Source of the DNA: G965218495 sp965262785
Lineage (GTDB): Bacteria > Bacteroidota > Rhodothermia > Rhodothermales > Bin80
Direction of reading: 5' to 3'
Assembly: GCA_965262785.1 (NCBI GenBank)
Contig: OZ253559.1
Span: 496,001-560,000 of the forward strand
Length of the DNA: 64,000 nt
The first letter of the stretch is position 1, and each line of letters begins with the position of its first letter. The notes under the pieces were generated by a model. That model searched no databases. It saw only the letters and a program-made list of their open reading frames with translations, and was not told the origin of the DNA. The translations under genes and the position numbers were made by a program. Positions 27,219 through 37,077 of this stretch are shown here, one piece after another.

Positions 27219-29420
27219 TTATGCGAAGACATTCTCCCGGCCGGAATCCCGTACGAACAGGCAGCTTGAACCTGTGTGCTCTTTCATTAAGCGGATGAAG
27301 CCAAAGTCAGGCTCATCGCGCAGCCCAAAAAGGTGCAAGTCGGCCAGCGGTGCCTCGGCCACATACGTAGTAAACTCTCCACACGCGACAACAATTTCCG
27401 TGTTGGGGATGCGTGCCAAATCCATGAGTCGCTCCATGAAGCGCGTGGCTCCCGCTCGGTCGTCCTCAGACTTGATAACCGTCAGGATGCGCATGGATGC
27501 ATTCCAGTTACGCATAAGCGTAAAGGCGGTCAGCACCGACAGGTTTAGGTTGCCCACATTCCATGAAAGCTGCCAGTTGGGGCTCCGGTCCCGCACCCAC
27601 ACGTTGACGTAGCGCCGCTGCCCAAGCGACGCCTTCGTGTGCCTCGCGTAGATGAGTGCTCCCATTCCCAGGCTTGCGGCCTTGCTGAGCACGCGCCTGT
27701 AGTCGGCGCTCTGCTGGTCATCCCGCGGCATGCCCAGAAAAACGATGTTGGGCCTGAAGAAGTCGCCCCGAAGCATCTGCATACCGGAAATCAGCCCATT
27801 CGCAAAAGAATATTGATCCAAAACGGTATGCGATGAAAACACGCCGTGCTCCCTGTACGCCCGAGCCATCCGTTCTAGTTGGGCATCCAGGTCCAAGGGT
27901 GCCGCCGCGCTGCCTATCCCGAAGAGCTTTACCGCGCCTTTTGGGCGTGCGATGTTTTCAATGAGCGTAAACGCACCGCGCATGGCTGCGGGGTCCTCAA
28001 CGGGGATCAGCAGGTTGGGCTTCCATGCCCGCTCCTGCTTGGTAGGGAGGGCGACCGCTTTTTTTGCAGCCCACTCCGAGAATGCCATAAACAAGCCACT
28101 GCGCACGTCCTCAAACGGCGCATGGATCTTTCGGTTAGCCAGGAAGAAGTAGAACGTCACCACGACGGCTACCGACACCAAGCTTACCACAGGATTGATA
28201 ATGAACATTGCAAACACGGAGCCCACAAGCCCTAAAACGGGCACGAAACGCGGAACTCGCAGCAGGGGCCGGAAGCTGATTAGCCCCAGGTTCTGCTCTA
28301 TGAGTACCACAACGTTGAGCATCGTGTACGTAAGCAGGAAGAATATCGTGATTAGGGGGGCGATGGCATTCAGGTCTCGAAGCAGCATTGACGCGAAGAC
28401 GAGTCCACCCGTAATCAGCATGGCATTGCGGGGCTCGCCGCGCCGGGTGAGTCGACCGACCCATGAGCTCCGCGGCACCACGCTGTGTTCTCCCATCGCT
28501 TGCATGATGCGTGCCGCGCCCACCATGGAAGCCAGTGCGGAAGAAAAGGTGGCGCCGAAGATTCCTGCGATCACCGCCGGTCCCCAGTATGCCTTATCGA
28601 CCATCACATAGTAATTCTGAGTAAGCTCATCGGGTGTGGCAGAGCGCGCAATCCAGTACGCCAGGAGAAGGTAAATCACAAAACTGACCGCAATAGCGGC
28701 CATGGTTCCGGTAGCAATACTGCGGCGCGGGTCCTTAAGCTCACCCGACATGTTGGCACCGGCCATGATGCCGGTGGCGGCAGGAAAGAAGACCGCGAAT
28801 ACGACCCAGAACGATGTGCCCGAAAAGCCCGTTTCCGGTGCACCCGGAAAGCGCCCCCATAACCCTACTTCGGCTATGTCATATTGCATTGATCCGCTGA
28901 AGGCCGCTATGGCGATCGATACCAGCGATGCGCCGATGACGGCCATGACAAGGTACTGTACGCGGATGGCCAAGTCCGCGCTCTTGTAGGCGATGCCCCA
29001 AAGTACTAGCAGGACCGAAAGGTCGACCAGGAATCCCGAGTGACTCGGAAAGACCCAGAGCCAGGCCTCCCTGAAACCGAAGATGTACAGCGTGATGGCG
29101 AGCGCTTGCGAAACATAGCGCGGGATTCCCAAGCTGCCGCCCACCTCCAGTCCCAAGGACTGTGAGATTATCGCGTACGCGCCGCCAGCACCGATTCTGA
29201 TGTTTGAGGTGATGGACGACATTGACAGCCCCGTGCAGATGGTGATCACGAAGGCGAGGGCTATGATCAGGAAGCCGCCCAAAAGGCCGGCATTACCGAT
29301 CACCCACCCCTCCCGCAGGTACATGATGACCCCCAGAATCGTCAGCAACGTGGGCGTGAAGACTCCACCGAAGGTGCCAAAACGGCGCTGAGACTCAGGC
29401 TGTGTCTCCAGTAGCGGCAT
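27219..29420 (-). CDS. SLC12-like APC transporter, paralog of the adjacent gene
   Basis: About 733 residues from the ATG at 29420 (MPLLETQPESQRRFGTFGG). The core helices carry the same motifs as the neighbour: LLTILGVIMYLREGWVIGNAG and GAGGAYAIISQSLGLEVGG, with SGELKDPRRSIATGT. A soluble C-terminal region of about 280 residues follows, resembling the regulatory tail of the paralog. The two genes converge with about 53 bases between stops. They are clearly related but too diverged for a recent duplication. Substrate unknown. Confidence 0.87.
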   Translation of the reverse strand: MPLLETQPESQRRFGTFGGVFTPTLLTILGVIMYLREGWVIGNAGLLGGFLIIALAFVITICTGLSMSSITSNIRIGAGGAYAIISQSLGLEVGGSLGIPRYVSQALAITLYIFGFREAWLWVFPSHSGFLVDLSVLLVLWGIAYKSADLAIRVQYLVMAVIGASLVSIAIAAFSGSMQYDIAEVGLWGRFPGAPETGFSGTSFWVVFAVFFPAATGIMAGANMSGELKDPRRSIATGTMAAIAVSFVIYLLLAYWIARSATPDELTQNYYVMVDKAYWGPAVIAGIFGATFSSALASMVGAARIMQAMGEHSVVPRSSWVGRLTRRGEPRNAMLITGGLVFASMLLRDLNAIAPLITIFFLLTYTMLNVVVLIEQNLGLISFRPLLRVPRFVPVLGLVGSVFAMFIINPVVSLVSVAVVVTFYFFLANRKIHAPFEDVRSGLFMAFSEWAAKKAVALPTKQERAWKPNLLIPVEDPAAMRGAFTLIENIARPKGAVKLFGIGSAAAPLDLDAQLERMARAYREHGVFSSHTVLDQYSFANGLISGMQMLRGDFFRPNIVFLGMPRDDQQSADYRRVLSKAASLGMGALIYARHTKASLGQRRYVNVWVRDRSPNWQLSWNVGNLNLSVLTAFTLMRNWNASMRILTVIKSEDDRAGATRFMERLMDLARIPNTEIVVACGEFTTYVAEAPLADLHLFGLRDEPDFGFIRLMKEHTGSSCLFVRDSGRENVFA

Positions 29421-29548
29421 ATGCACAGACTTGTACTGTTTGAAGGTAACCCAAATGGTCTTGTCCAACCGCGCCCGAGGTGACGCGGGCCTTACTCAGC
29501 CTACCGGTCCATTTGCTATTTTGGACACCAAGCATCCCTGAGTCAGCC

Positions 29549-30718
29549 ATGCGCGTTACCATTCTTACAAACGAGTACCCGCCCCATGTGTATGGGGGTG
29601 CCGGCGTGCATGTGGAGTACCTGACGCGGGAGCTCGCGCGCCATGCTGCGGTGCAAGTCATCTGCTTTGGCGACCAGGACCTGCCCGGCGGCAACCCCGT
29701 GGTGCGGGGCGTGCAAGGTGGTGAGCAGCTTGGTGCGCAGGATGCGCGCCACGCAAAGCTGTTCAACACGCTGCAGCGCAACATTCGTATGGCCGCAAGT
29801 GTCGCGCAGGCCGACATAGTCCACTGTCATACATGGTATTCGCATTGGGCAGGGTGCCTGGCAAAGCAGCTAGCCGGTGCAAAGCTGGTTCTAACCACAC
29901 ACTCGCTGGAGCCTCATCGACCATGGAAGGTGGAGCAACTGGGCACGGCCTATCATGCCAGCAGCTGGCTGGAAAGAACCGCGTACGAAAATGCGGATGG
30001 TATCATCGCGGTTTCGGAGCAGATGCTACGCGATGTGATTTCGCTCTACCGCGTGGACCCAGCGCGCGTGACGGTGATTCCCAATGGGATTGACGCTGCT
30101 GAGTACCGACCTACCTTCGACAAGGATGTGCTTCGGCGCTATGGGGTTGACCCGAATGTTCCGTTTGTGCTATTCGTGGGCCGCATCACACGCCAAAAAG
30201 GCATCATTCACCTGGTCAATGCCATAGAGCACTTGGCGCCCGGGATGCAAATAGTTTTGGCCGCGGGCGCGCCGGACACGAAAGAAATCGCAGAAGAAAT
30301 GGCGGCCAAAGTTGAACGCGTTCAGGCTGCAGGAACGCACCGCGTGGTTTGGATACAAGAGATGATGCCGCGCCCGGACCTGATCGTGCTCTACTCGCAT
30401 GCACGCGTGTTTGTGTGCCCGTCGGTATATGAGCCGTTTGGCATCATTAACCTCGAGGCTATGGCCTGCGAGACCGCGGTCGTGGCTTCAAGGGTCGGGG
30501 GCATCCCGGCCGTGGTCCAAAACGGCAAGACTGGCATTTTGATCGACTACGAGCCAGCTACTTTCGCGAATGCATTGGCAAAAGCCCTCAGCGGCCTGAT
30601 GGCGGATCCGGCCCGCTGCGCGGACTATGGGCGACGCGGGCAAGCGCGTGTTGAAGCCCACTTCAGCTGGCAGGCTATTGCGCTGCAAACATACCAGTAT
30701 TACCAGTCTCTACTGTAG
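29549..30718 (+). CDS. glgA: GT4 glycogen synthase / glycosyltransferase (Corynebacterium GlgA type)
   Basis: A 389-residue GT4 retaining glycosyltransferase. The N-terminus MRVTILTNEYPPHVYGGAGVH matches the actinobacterial-type glycogen synthase or GlgM branch. The nucleotide-sugar site is in the C-terminal domain with VPFVLFVGRITRQKG and the E-x7-E motif YEPFGIINLEAMACETAVV. Such enzymes use ADP- or UDP-glucose to make glycogen, or maltose-1-phosphate when of the GlgM type; the two cannot be separated by eye. The ATG at 29549 is chosen as the family start. It is divergent from the second SLC12-like gene. Confidence 0.85.
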   Translation: MRVTILTNEYPPHVYGGAGVHVEYLTRELARHAAVQVICFGDQDLPGGNPVVRGVQGGEQLGAQDARHAKLFNTLQRNIRMAASVAQADIVHCHTWYSHWAGCLAKQLAGAKLVLTTHSLEPHRPWKVEQLGTAYHASSWLERTAYENADGIIAVSEQMLRDVISLYRVDPARVTVIPNGIDAAEYRPTFDKDVLRRYGVDPNVPFVLFVGRITRQKGIIHLVNAIEHLAPGMQIVLAAGAPDTKEIAEEMAAKVERVQAAGTHRVVWIQEMMPRPDLIVLYSHARVFVCPSVYEPFGIINLEAMACETAVVASRVGGIPAVVQNGKTGILIDYEPATFANALAKALSGLMADPARCADYGRRGQARVEAHFSWQAIALQTYQYYQSLL

Positions 30719-30724
30719 GCGAGA

Positions 30725-32020
30725 CTACTCCTGCCGGTACCACTGGACCTTACGTGTCAGGTACATCGTCAAGACAAGGGCGATGAAGAGGCCAATACTT
30801 CCGGACAAAAGGGCATAGTCTTCCAGCTGCAGCAAGAGGTACATGAAGAGGTAGATGACAACCAGGACGCTGCCAGTCAGTATGCTCAGCACCCGGGAGT
30901 GGTAAACGCTCTGGATGTAACAAGCTATGGCGGTGATGGTGGCAACACCCGCGAGAGCGTATGCTGCGTTGAAGGAGACATGCTCCGAAATCGACAGCAG
31001 GAGCGTATAGAAGAGACACAGCATCAGTCCCACCAGAATGTACTGGAACGGATGGGCCCGCTTTTTCTGGCGCACCTCAATCAGGAAGAAGGTCAGCAAA
31101 GTCAGCGTTATCACGATGAATGCATACCGCGAGGCACGCAGCGCTTTTCGATAGTGGTCCACGGGCATGACCAGCGCTACTCCGAAGGCAGATTCCACAA
31201 TGCCATTGGTGGAGTCGCGCCAACGCTGCGGGTAGGATCGGTTGAGGTCCAGCACGTGCCACTGCGCGGTGAATCCGTCCTGGCTGATTTCGCGCGTGTC
31301 CGGCAAAAAGGCGCCATCGAACTTGGGCGAAGGCCAGGAGGACTCGAGTGTCACCGCGGTTTTCTTGGCAGCGGGCACCACCTGAATAGATTGGCTTCCG
31401 TTGAGGCTTAGGTCAAAGGTGAACTCGCCCCCTTGCATGGCGCCAACCCGGGCGCTGACCCCGGTATCTATCACGCCAGTAGCTTCTATGCCTCCTCCAA
31501 ACGCACTTTCTTCTCCGTTCCACGAAAGCATGATCACCTCATTGATTCCGCGCATGTCACGAATGCCTACGACGACCGCGGCCTCGTTCCACAGTATGGC
31601 ATCGGGATTTACCTCCCAGTCGGCGAAGCTGGGCGGAGCGAAAGTACCGCGAAGTGAAAGGTCCGCGGTGTAGACCGTGACCTCGTAGATGCCCCGATAG
31701 CGCATGCTGGGCGCCATGGCGCCACTTACCTGTAAGGACTCCGGCAGGAAATATGCGTGGCGCGTTTTGAACGCGACGTCCCCGCTGGTGGTCTCGCGCA
31801 GCTCTTTGAACGGCACCACCAGCATGGGGCCCGTGATGACCTGGGCATGGCCCCACTTCTGGCTTACCTCTTCGGTTGCCTCGTCGGCAGTGCGGCTCCG
31901 CTCTTCAATGAGGACGGAGATGATGACGGACGGAATGATGAGCAGCACGATCACCACTGCCATCGAAAGCAGCTTGAAGGTGATTGAGTCCCGCATCCAC
32001 TGTTTTGACTTTTCTATCAC
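30725..32020 (-). CDS. creD: Inner membrane protein CreD family
   Basis: A 431-residue membrane protein. An N-terminal helix (FKLLSMAVVIVLLIIPSVIIS) is followed by the CreD signature ERSRTADEATEEVSQKWG and GPMLVVPF. A beta-rich periplasmic domain of about 230 residues follows, and then six C-terminal helices. CreD is part of the Cre regulon in enterobacteria and is linked to envelope integrity; its biochemical role is unknown. It converges on the glycosyltransferase gene. Confidence 0.92.
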   Translation of the reverse strand: MIEKSKQWMRDSITFKLLSMAVVIVLLIIPSVIISVLIEERSRTADEATEEVSQKWGHAQVITGPMLVVPFKELRETTSGDVAFKTRHAYFLPESLQVSGAMAPSMRYRGIYEVTVYTADLSLRGTFAPPSFADWEVNPDAILWNEAAVVVGIRDMRGINEVIMLSWNGEESAFGGGIEATGVIDTGVSARVGAMQGGEFTFDLSLNGSQSIQVVPAAKKTAVTLESSWPSPKFDGAFLPDTREISQDGFTAQWHVLDLNRSYPQRWRDSTNGIVESAFGVALVMPVDHYRKALRASRYAFIVITLTLLTFFLIEVRQKKRAHPFQYILVGLMLCLFYTLLLSISEHVSFNAAYALAGVATITAIACYIQSVYHSRVLSILTGSVLVVIYLFMYLLLQLEDYALLSGSIGLFIALVLTMYLTRKVQWYRQE

Positions 32021-32059
32021 GGTGCAATCTGTTTGTGCTGTTTTTGCTACAACTATGGA

Positions 32060-34960
32060 CTAAACAACGGCCACGTCCCCGTCTTCGTATGCTGGTTGGT
32101 ATTCCTGGACCGGTGGGCATGTGCAAACGAGGTTGCGGTCCCCGGCCGCGTTGTCTACGCGGCGCACCCTAGGCCAGAACTTGTGCTCACGGGTCCATGG
32201 AGAAGGGAAGGCGGCCTGTTCTCTTGGATATGGCAGGTCGTACTGTTCGGCGCTGACCTGTGCCACGGTATGCGGCGCCTGCTTCAGCGGATTCAGCACG
32301 GGGTCTGCTCTGCCGGTAGCGACGGCATCAATTTCCCGGCGAATGGCGCGCAAGGCGTCGACGAAGCGGTCAAGCTCGGCTTTGCATTCGCTTTCGGTAG
32401 GCTCAACCATCATGGTGCCAACAACGGGCCAGCTCATCGTCGGCGCATGGTATCCGTAATCAATAAGGCGCTTGGCAATGTCCAGGGCGTCAACGCCGCA
32501 TTCGCGCTTGAAGTGACGCAGGTCCAGAATAAACTCGTGCGCCACGCGCCCGCGTGCGCCACGGAACAGTACTGGATAGCATTCCTCGAGCCGTTCTGCC
32601 AGGTAGTTAGCGTTCAGGATTGCTACCATGGAGCAGCGCCTGAGGCCCCGCTCGCCCAGGAGCGAGATGTAAGCCCACGAAATGAGCAGGATGCTCGCGC
32701 TGCCGAAGGGCGCGGCAGCCACGGGTCCGATGGCCTGACTGCCTCCGGTAGGAATGACCGGGTGCCCGGGCAGGAATGGCTTCAGGTGCGCCGCAACGCA
32801 TATCGGGCCCATGCCCGGGCCGCCGCCGCCATGCGGGATGGCAAAAGTCTTATGAAGGTTGAGGTGACACACGTCAGGGCCATAGGTCCCAGGGCGGCAT
32901 AAACCGACCTGGGCATTCATATTCGCGCCATCCATATAGACCTGGCCGCCATGTCGGTGGATGAGGTCGCAGATTTCGCGGATGTCTTCGTCAAAGACAC
33001 CGAAGGTGGACGGGTAGGTGACCATGAATGCGGCCAGCCGATCCTTATGCTGCGTGACCTTTGCCGTCAAGTCATGCAGATCGATGTTGCCTTTGGGAGT
33101 TGTCTTTACCACCACTACTTGCATGCCTGCCATTACTGCGCTCGCCGGGTTAGTGCCGTGCGCCGAGTCAGGTACGATGCACACGGTGCGATGGTGGTCT
33201 CCGCGACTGGCATGCCACGCTCGGATTACCAGCAGGCCGGCATATTCGCCGGAGGCTCCGGAGTTAGGCTGCAGCGAGACGCCGTCAAATCCGGTGATTT
33301 CGGCGAGCCATTTCTCCAGGTCGTGAAAGATTCGCTGGTATCCTTTGGCCTGACGTGGCGGAGCAAACGGGTGCATGCGGCTAAACCACGCCCATGTGAC
33401 CGGCGCGAGCTGTGTAGCCGCATTTAGCTTCATCGTGCAGGATCCGAGCGGGATCATGCTTGTGGTGAGCGACAGGTCGCGCGATGCCAGCCGGTGCAGG
33501 TAGCGCATTAGCTCGGTCTCCGAGTGGAATCGCGCGAAGATGGGATGCTCCATAAACGGCGTCGCGCGCGCATGTGCACCGTGGTACCCGGGTTCAAGTT
33601 CGGCTGCCACCATTTCCGCGGTAACAAGCGCCGTGCAAGCAGCGGCCTTGCCGAAAATGTAGAGCAGGCGTGTAAGGTCCTCCGCTAGGACAGTCTCATC
33701 CAGCGCAATGGTTACAGCGCCATCGGGCAGGTAGCGCAGGTTAACCTCCTCATGCTCAGCGATCAATCGTAGATCTGCCGGAGCCTGCTCAACGCAAATG
33801 GTGTCGAAGAATTCCTGATGCCGGAGCCTATAGCCCAAGCTTTGGAGGCCGGCCGCCAGTACCCGCGAGAGGCTGTGGACGCGGGTAGCGATGCGCCGCA
33901 GGCCATTGGGGCCGTGGTATAGGGCATAGGCCTGCGCAATGACGGCTAAAAGCACCTGCGCAGTACAAATGTTGCTGGTTGCGCGTGCGCGCTTTATATG
34001 CTGCTCGCGCATCTGCAATGCCATGCGCAATGCAGGTTTGCCGTCCGCATCTACGGAAACGCCGATCATGCGCCCAGGCACCTGGCGCTTGTAGGCTTCA
34101 CGCGTAGCAAAAAAGGCAGCATGCGGGCCGCCATAGCCTAGCGGCACGCCAAAGCGTTGTGAGTTTCCGACCACTGCATCGGCCCCCAATGCGCCGGGTG
34201 CTTCCAGGATCGCGAGGCTTAACAGGTCCGCACAGACAGCGACATTGGCGCCGGTAGCGTGCGCGTCCTCGATGCAGTCGCGGTAGTCATAGAGTGCCCC
34301 GTCGGTTGCTGGATACTGCACCAGTGCGCCGAACACTTGCGGCGTGAAGGACCATGTACGGTGATCGCCTACGTCAATCTGTATTCCAAGGGGTTCTGCC
34401 CGAGCCTCGACAATTCCGATGGTTTGCGGATGGCAAGCATCCGACACAAGAAATGTGTCCTTATCCTTCGTGCGTGCCAGCCGATGAAACATCATCATCG
34501 CCTCTGCGGCAGCCGTGCCTTCATCGAGCAGCGACGCATTGGCAATCTGCATGCCGGTGAGGTCGATCACCATGGTCTGGAAGTTCAAGAGAGCTTCCAG
34601 GCGTCCCTGTGAAATTTCTGCTTGATACGGCGTGTATTGCGTGTACCAGGACGGATTCTCCATGATACCCCGCAAGATTGGGCGCGGCGTCACCGTGTCA
34701 TGGTATCCCATGCCGATGTAGGACCGGAACACCTGATTCTCATGCCCGATGTCGCGGACGAGGTCCAAGAGCGTGTGTTCTTCACACCCGGGCGGCAGGT
34801 TCAGGGGCGACTTTGTGCGAATAGCATCCGGGACGGTTTGGCGGACCAGCTCCTCGAGCGTGCTGACGCCCAGCACTCGAAGCATAGCCTGAATATCATG
34901 TGCCGAGGGGCCGATATGGCGATCCTCAAAGCGGTCACCAAAACCCAGATCAATACTCAT
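32060..34960 (-). CDS. gcvP: Glycine dehydrogenase (P-protein of the glycine cleavage system)
   Basis: PLP enzyme that decarboxylates glycine and passes the aminomethyl group to lipoyl-GcvH. The 966-residue single chain contains both halves (P1 and P2 fused): the N-terminal FEDRHIGPSAHDIQAML, the middle RATSNICTAQVLLA, and the C-terminal PLP-lysine motif HLNLHKTFAIPHGGGGPGMG. Length and motif order are those of the homodimeric form. Other gcv genes are not adjacent. It lies between rnc and creD on the same strand, 35 bases downstream of rnc. Confidence 0.96.
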   Translation of the reverse strand: MSIDLGFGDRFEDRHIGPSAHDIQAMLRVLGVSTLEELVRQTVPDAIRTKSPLNLPPGCEEHTLLDLVRDIGHENQVFRSYIGMGYHDTVTPRPILRGIMENPSWYTQYTPYQAEISQGRLEALLNFQTMVIDLTGMQIANASLLDEGTAAAEAMMMFHRLARTKDKDTFLVSDACHPQTIGIVEARAEPLGIQIDVGDHRTWSFTPQVFGALVQYPATDGALYDYRDCIEDAHATGANVAVCADLLSLAILEAPGALGADAVVGNSQRFGVPLGYGGPHAAFFATREAYKRQVPGRMIGVSVDADGKPALRMALQMREQHIKRARATSNICTAQVLLAVIAQAYALYHGPNGLRRIATRVHSLSRVLAAGLQSLGYRLRHQEFFDTICVEQAPADLRLIAEHEEVNLRYLPDGAVTIALDETVLAEDLTRLLYIFGKAAACTALVTAEMVAAELEPGYHGAHARATPFMEHPIFARFHSETELMRYLHRLASRDLSLTTSMIPLGSCTMKLNAATQLAPVTWAWFSRMHPFAPPRQAKGYQRIFHDLEKWLAEITGFDGVSLQPNSGASGEYAGLLVIRAWHASRGDHHRTVCIVPDSAHGTNPASAVMAGMQVVVVKTTPKGNIDLHDLTAKVTQHKDRLAAFMVTYPSTFGVFDEDIREICDLIHRHGGQVYMDGANMNAQVGLCRPGTYGPDVCHLNLHKTFAIPHGGGGPGMGPICVAAHLKPFLPGHPVIPTGGSQAIGPVAAAPFGSASILLISWAYISLLGERGLRRCSMVAILNANYLAERLEECYPVLFRGARGRVAHEFILDLRHFKRECGVDALDIAKRLIDYGYHAPTMSWPVVGTMMVEPTESECKAELDRFVDALRAIRREIDAVATGRADPVLNPLKQAPHTVAQVSAEQYDLPYPREQAAFPSPWTREHKFWPRVRRVDNAAGDRNLVCTCPPVQEYQPAYEDGDVAVV

Positions 34961-34995
34961 AGCGTGGCAGACGGGCAGGCTTCAGGAAGCCGTAT

Positions 34996-36000
34996 CTAAC
35001 GATTTGCGGTATCCGCTGTTCGTTGCGCGAGCTTCTCCAGTGCTTTGCGAGCAGCCTTGTGCTCTGCTTCCTTCTTGTTGCCTGCCTGCTGCTTCACGCG
35101 TACCATCGTGCCCACGTGGACTTCTACGGTGAAGGTCGGGGCATGTGGAGGGCCTTGCTGGTCGATGACCCTGTATTTGGGCTTAGGCCAGCCCTTGGCT
35201 TGCGCAAGATGATGCAGCTGGCCCTTGTAGTTTTTCTTCTTGGTCTGATTGGTTTCCTGCCTCTTGAGCTTTGACAGGGCAACGCGCGAGGCCAGTTGCT
35301 CGGCCTCCTTTTTCGAAGGCGCGTGGCCCTTGCCGCGCACCTTGTTGCCCACACCCACTGCAACCTTGAACACCCTCGAATGCGGCGGCCCTTTGGTGTC
35401 TACAACGGTGTAGGTGGGGCGGGGCCACCCGCGGGATTGTACATACTCCTGAAGCAGACTCTTGAAGTTGTCTTGTCGCGCTGCCAGAGCCTCAAGGTTG
35501 ACGCCCTCAAGCATTGAGCGATGGATGAATCGCTTGGCGATATGGAGCCCACGGTCCAGGTAAAGCGCTCCGATCACTGCTTCTAGGGCGTCCGCCAACA
35601 ACGCGTCCTGGTCGCGTCCGCCATGCTGCGCTGCCCTGCTGCTCATCTCGATAGCAGCGCCCAGGCCTAGGGACCGTGCGACTTTGGTCAGCGCCGTACC
35701 CTTAACCAATTTGGCACGCAGCGGTGTGAGGAAGCCTTCCATTTCGCCCGGAAACGACTCGTACAAGTATTCAGCTACCACCAGGCTAAGGACGGCATCG
35801 CCCAGAAATTCCAGACGTTCATTCGAATTTAGGCGGCTGCCGGGCTGGTTGGGCTTGATAGACCGGTGGCGCAGGGCCTGCTCGTAGAGCGACAAGTCGC
35901 GGATAGATTCGCCCAGCAGTTGTTCAAGCCGGGCCTTGGTCGCATGGCGGCCGCGGGAAAGGAACGGGAATAGGCGCCGAAGTACGGCGATCATAGGCAA
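34996..36000 (-). CDS. rnc: Ribonuclease III with two dsRNA-binding domains
   Basis: Endonuclease for double-stranded RNA in rRNA and mRNA processing. The catalytic domain (about residues 20-172) has the signature NERLEFLGDAVLSLVVAEY and the second acidic motif ALLADALEAVIGALYLDRG. It is followed by a dsRBD at about 179-246 (FKSLLQEYVQSRGWPRPTY, then PSKKEAEQLASRVAL). A second, clearly similar dsRBD sits at about 257-325 (KGQLHHLAQAKGWPKPKY, then GNKKEAEHKAARKAL). Bacterial RNase III normally has one dsRBD and about 220-260 residues; this one has 334. The second dsRBD looks like an internal duplication. Confidence 0.93.
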   Translation of the reverse strand: MPMIAVLRRLFPFLSRGRHATKARLEQLLGESIRDLSLYEQALRHRSIKPNQPGSRLNSNERLEFLGDAVLSLVVAEYLYESFPGEMEGFLTPLRAKLVKGTALTKVARSLGLGAAIEMSSRAAQHGGRDQDALLADALEAVIGALYLDRGLHIAKRFIHRSMLEGVNLEALAARQDNFKSLLQEYVQSRGWPRPTYTVVDTKGPPHSRVFKVAVGVGNKVRGKGHAPSKKEAEQLASRVALSKLKRQETNQTKKKNYKGQLHHLAQAKGWPKPKYRVIDQQGPPHAPTFTVEVHVGTMVRVKQQAGNKKEAEHKAARKALEKLAQRTADTANR

Positions 36001-36054
36001 CTTTTTGCAGAAGTAGGCATACCTTCTAAGGTACGAACCGATACTATATCACAT

Positions 36055-36342
36055 ATGCTTTGGGTTCTAGTTCCACTGGCCGCCTTGATGCTTGCGGGTT
36101 GGATTGGTTGGCTTGAATACAAGAAGGAAAGGTCCGTGGTAGATGGCAACCTGCTGGAGCGCATCAACCAGAACGAAATTGCGCTGCAGTCCGCCAAAAA
36201 GCGGATTGAAAACTTGGAAACGATCGTCGTAAACAGCTTGGAGGAAGACGGGTCGGAATCGGCTTCGCTGATTGTGGACGAGGACGGTGCGGATTCTTTT
36301 TCAGCTCGCGCAGCGCGTGCGCGTGAAAAGGTCACCGCCTAG
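36055..36342 (+). CDS. Small membrane-anchored coiled-coil protein
   Basis: A 95-residue protein with one N-terminal helix (LWVLVPLAALMLAGWIGWL), then a charged stretch with heptad-like spacing (LLERINQNEIALQSAKKRIENL) and an acidic tail. It resembles PspB-like small proteins in layout only, and a protein of similar design is encoded at 39198-39425. It is divergent from rnc. Function unknown. Confidence 0.7.
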   Translation: MLWVLVPLAALMLAGWIGWLEYKKERSVVDGNLLERINQNEIALQSAKKRIENLETIVVNSLEEDGSESASLIVDEDGADSFSARAARAREKVTA

Positions 36343-37077
36343 ACCTGCGCTGCGGGTACGCCACAGGCATGCACTACATTGTGCCAGCGAGCAAATTCCC
36401 CGCAACTGACTGCCGCTTCTGCAGATAGTGGACGCTGACTTCATACGGCGGTGCATTTAGCGTTGCTTCAGTGGACGCCATGTCATGAGGGAATCATATC
36501 TGGCCGTGCGACTTGGCTTAAGGAGCAGCGGCTTGGCTGTCTTGGCGGTGGGTTGATCTGGTGCACGCACCAAGCGGAGGTCGGAAACGACGCACCAAAT
36601 CAGACAGCTGGCGCGCCAGAGTCCAATGGCTGGGCTACACTCTGACATTGGACAAGCCATGTAAATCCAACCCGTCACCGCTGTGGGCACAGAGGGGGCC
36701 AGTTGGTTGACCGGCAGCCAGACCAGCGGTGACGAGGGCATGAGAAACATCTACGCATCATCGTAAGAGCGAAACATAATTGGCGTGGTGTCGTAGCTGT
36801 ATATGCGTATAGCATGTGCTTATTATTTGTTGAATACATGTCTGGCATGCAATAATGGCGATTTTATTAATTGGAAAACCTCTCATGGGCGCAGTCCTTT
36901 CCGGCCACCGTTGCTAGAAGTCGTTGCTGCGGCACAGACTCCTAGTACACATGCTCAACAGCTAATCTCTAGGCCGACAGGGCACTTGCCGGGCGTCCAC
37001 AGGGCAAAAGGAACGCCTGCAACGTGAACTGTTCGGCTGCGTCCAAATACCGCCTACTCTACTAGGTAACAATCCCC
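36343..37077. other. Gene-free stretch with one inverted repeat
   Basis: About 735 bases without a convincing gene. It holds a 10-base perfect inverted repeat, CGTCACCGCT at 36673-36682 and AGCGGTGACG at 36725-36734, separated by 42 bases. The repeat could form a stem or mark the ends of a small lost element. The stretch is locally more AT-rich near 36830-36870. Confidence 0.5.
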
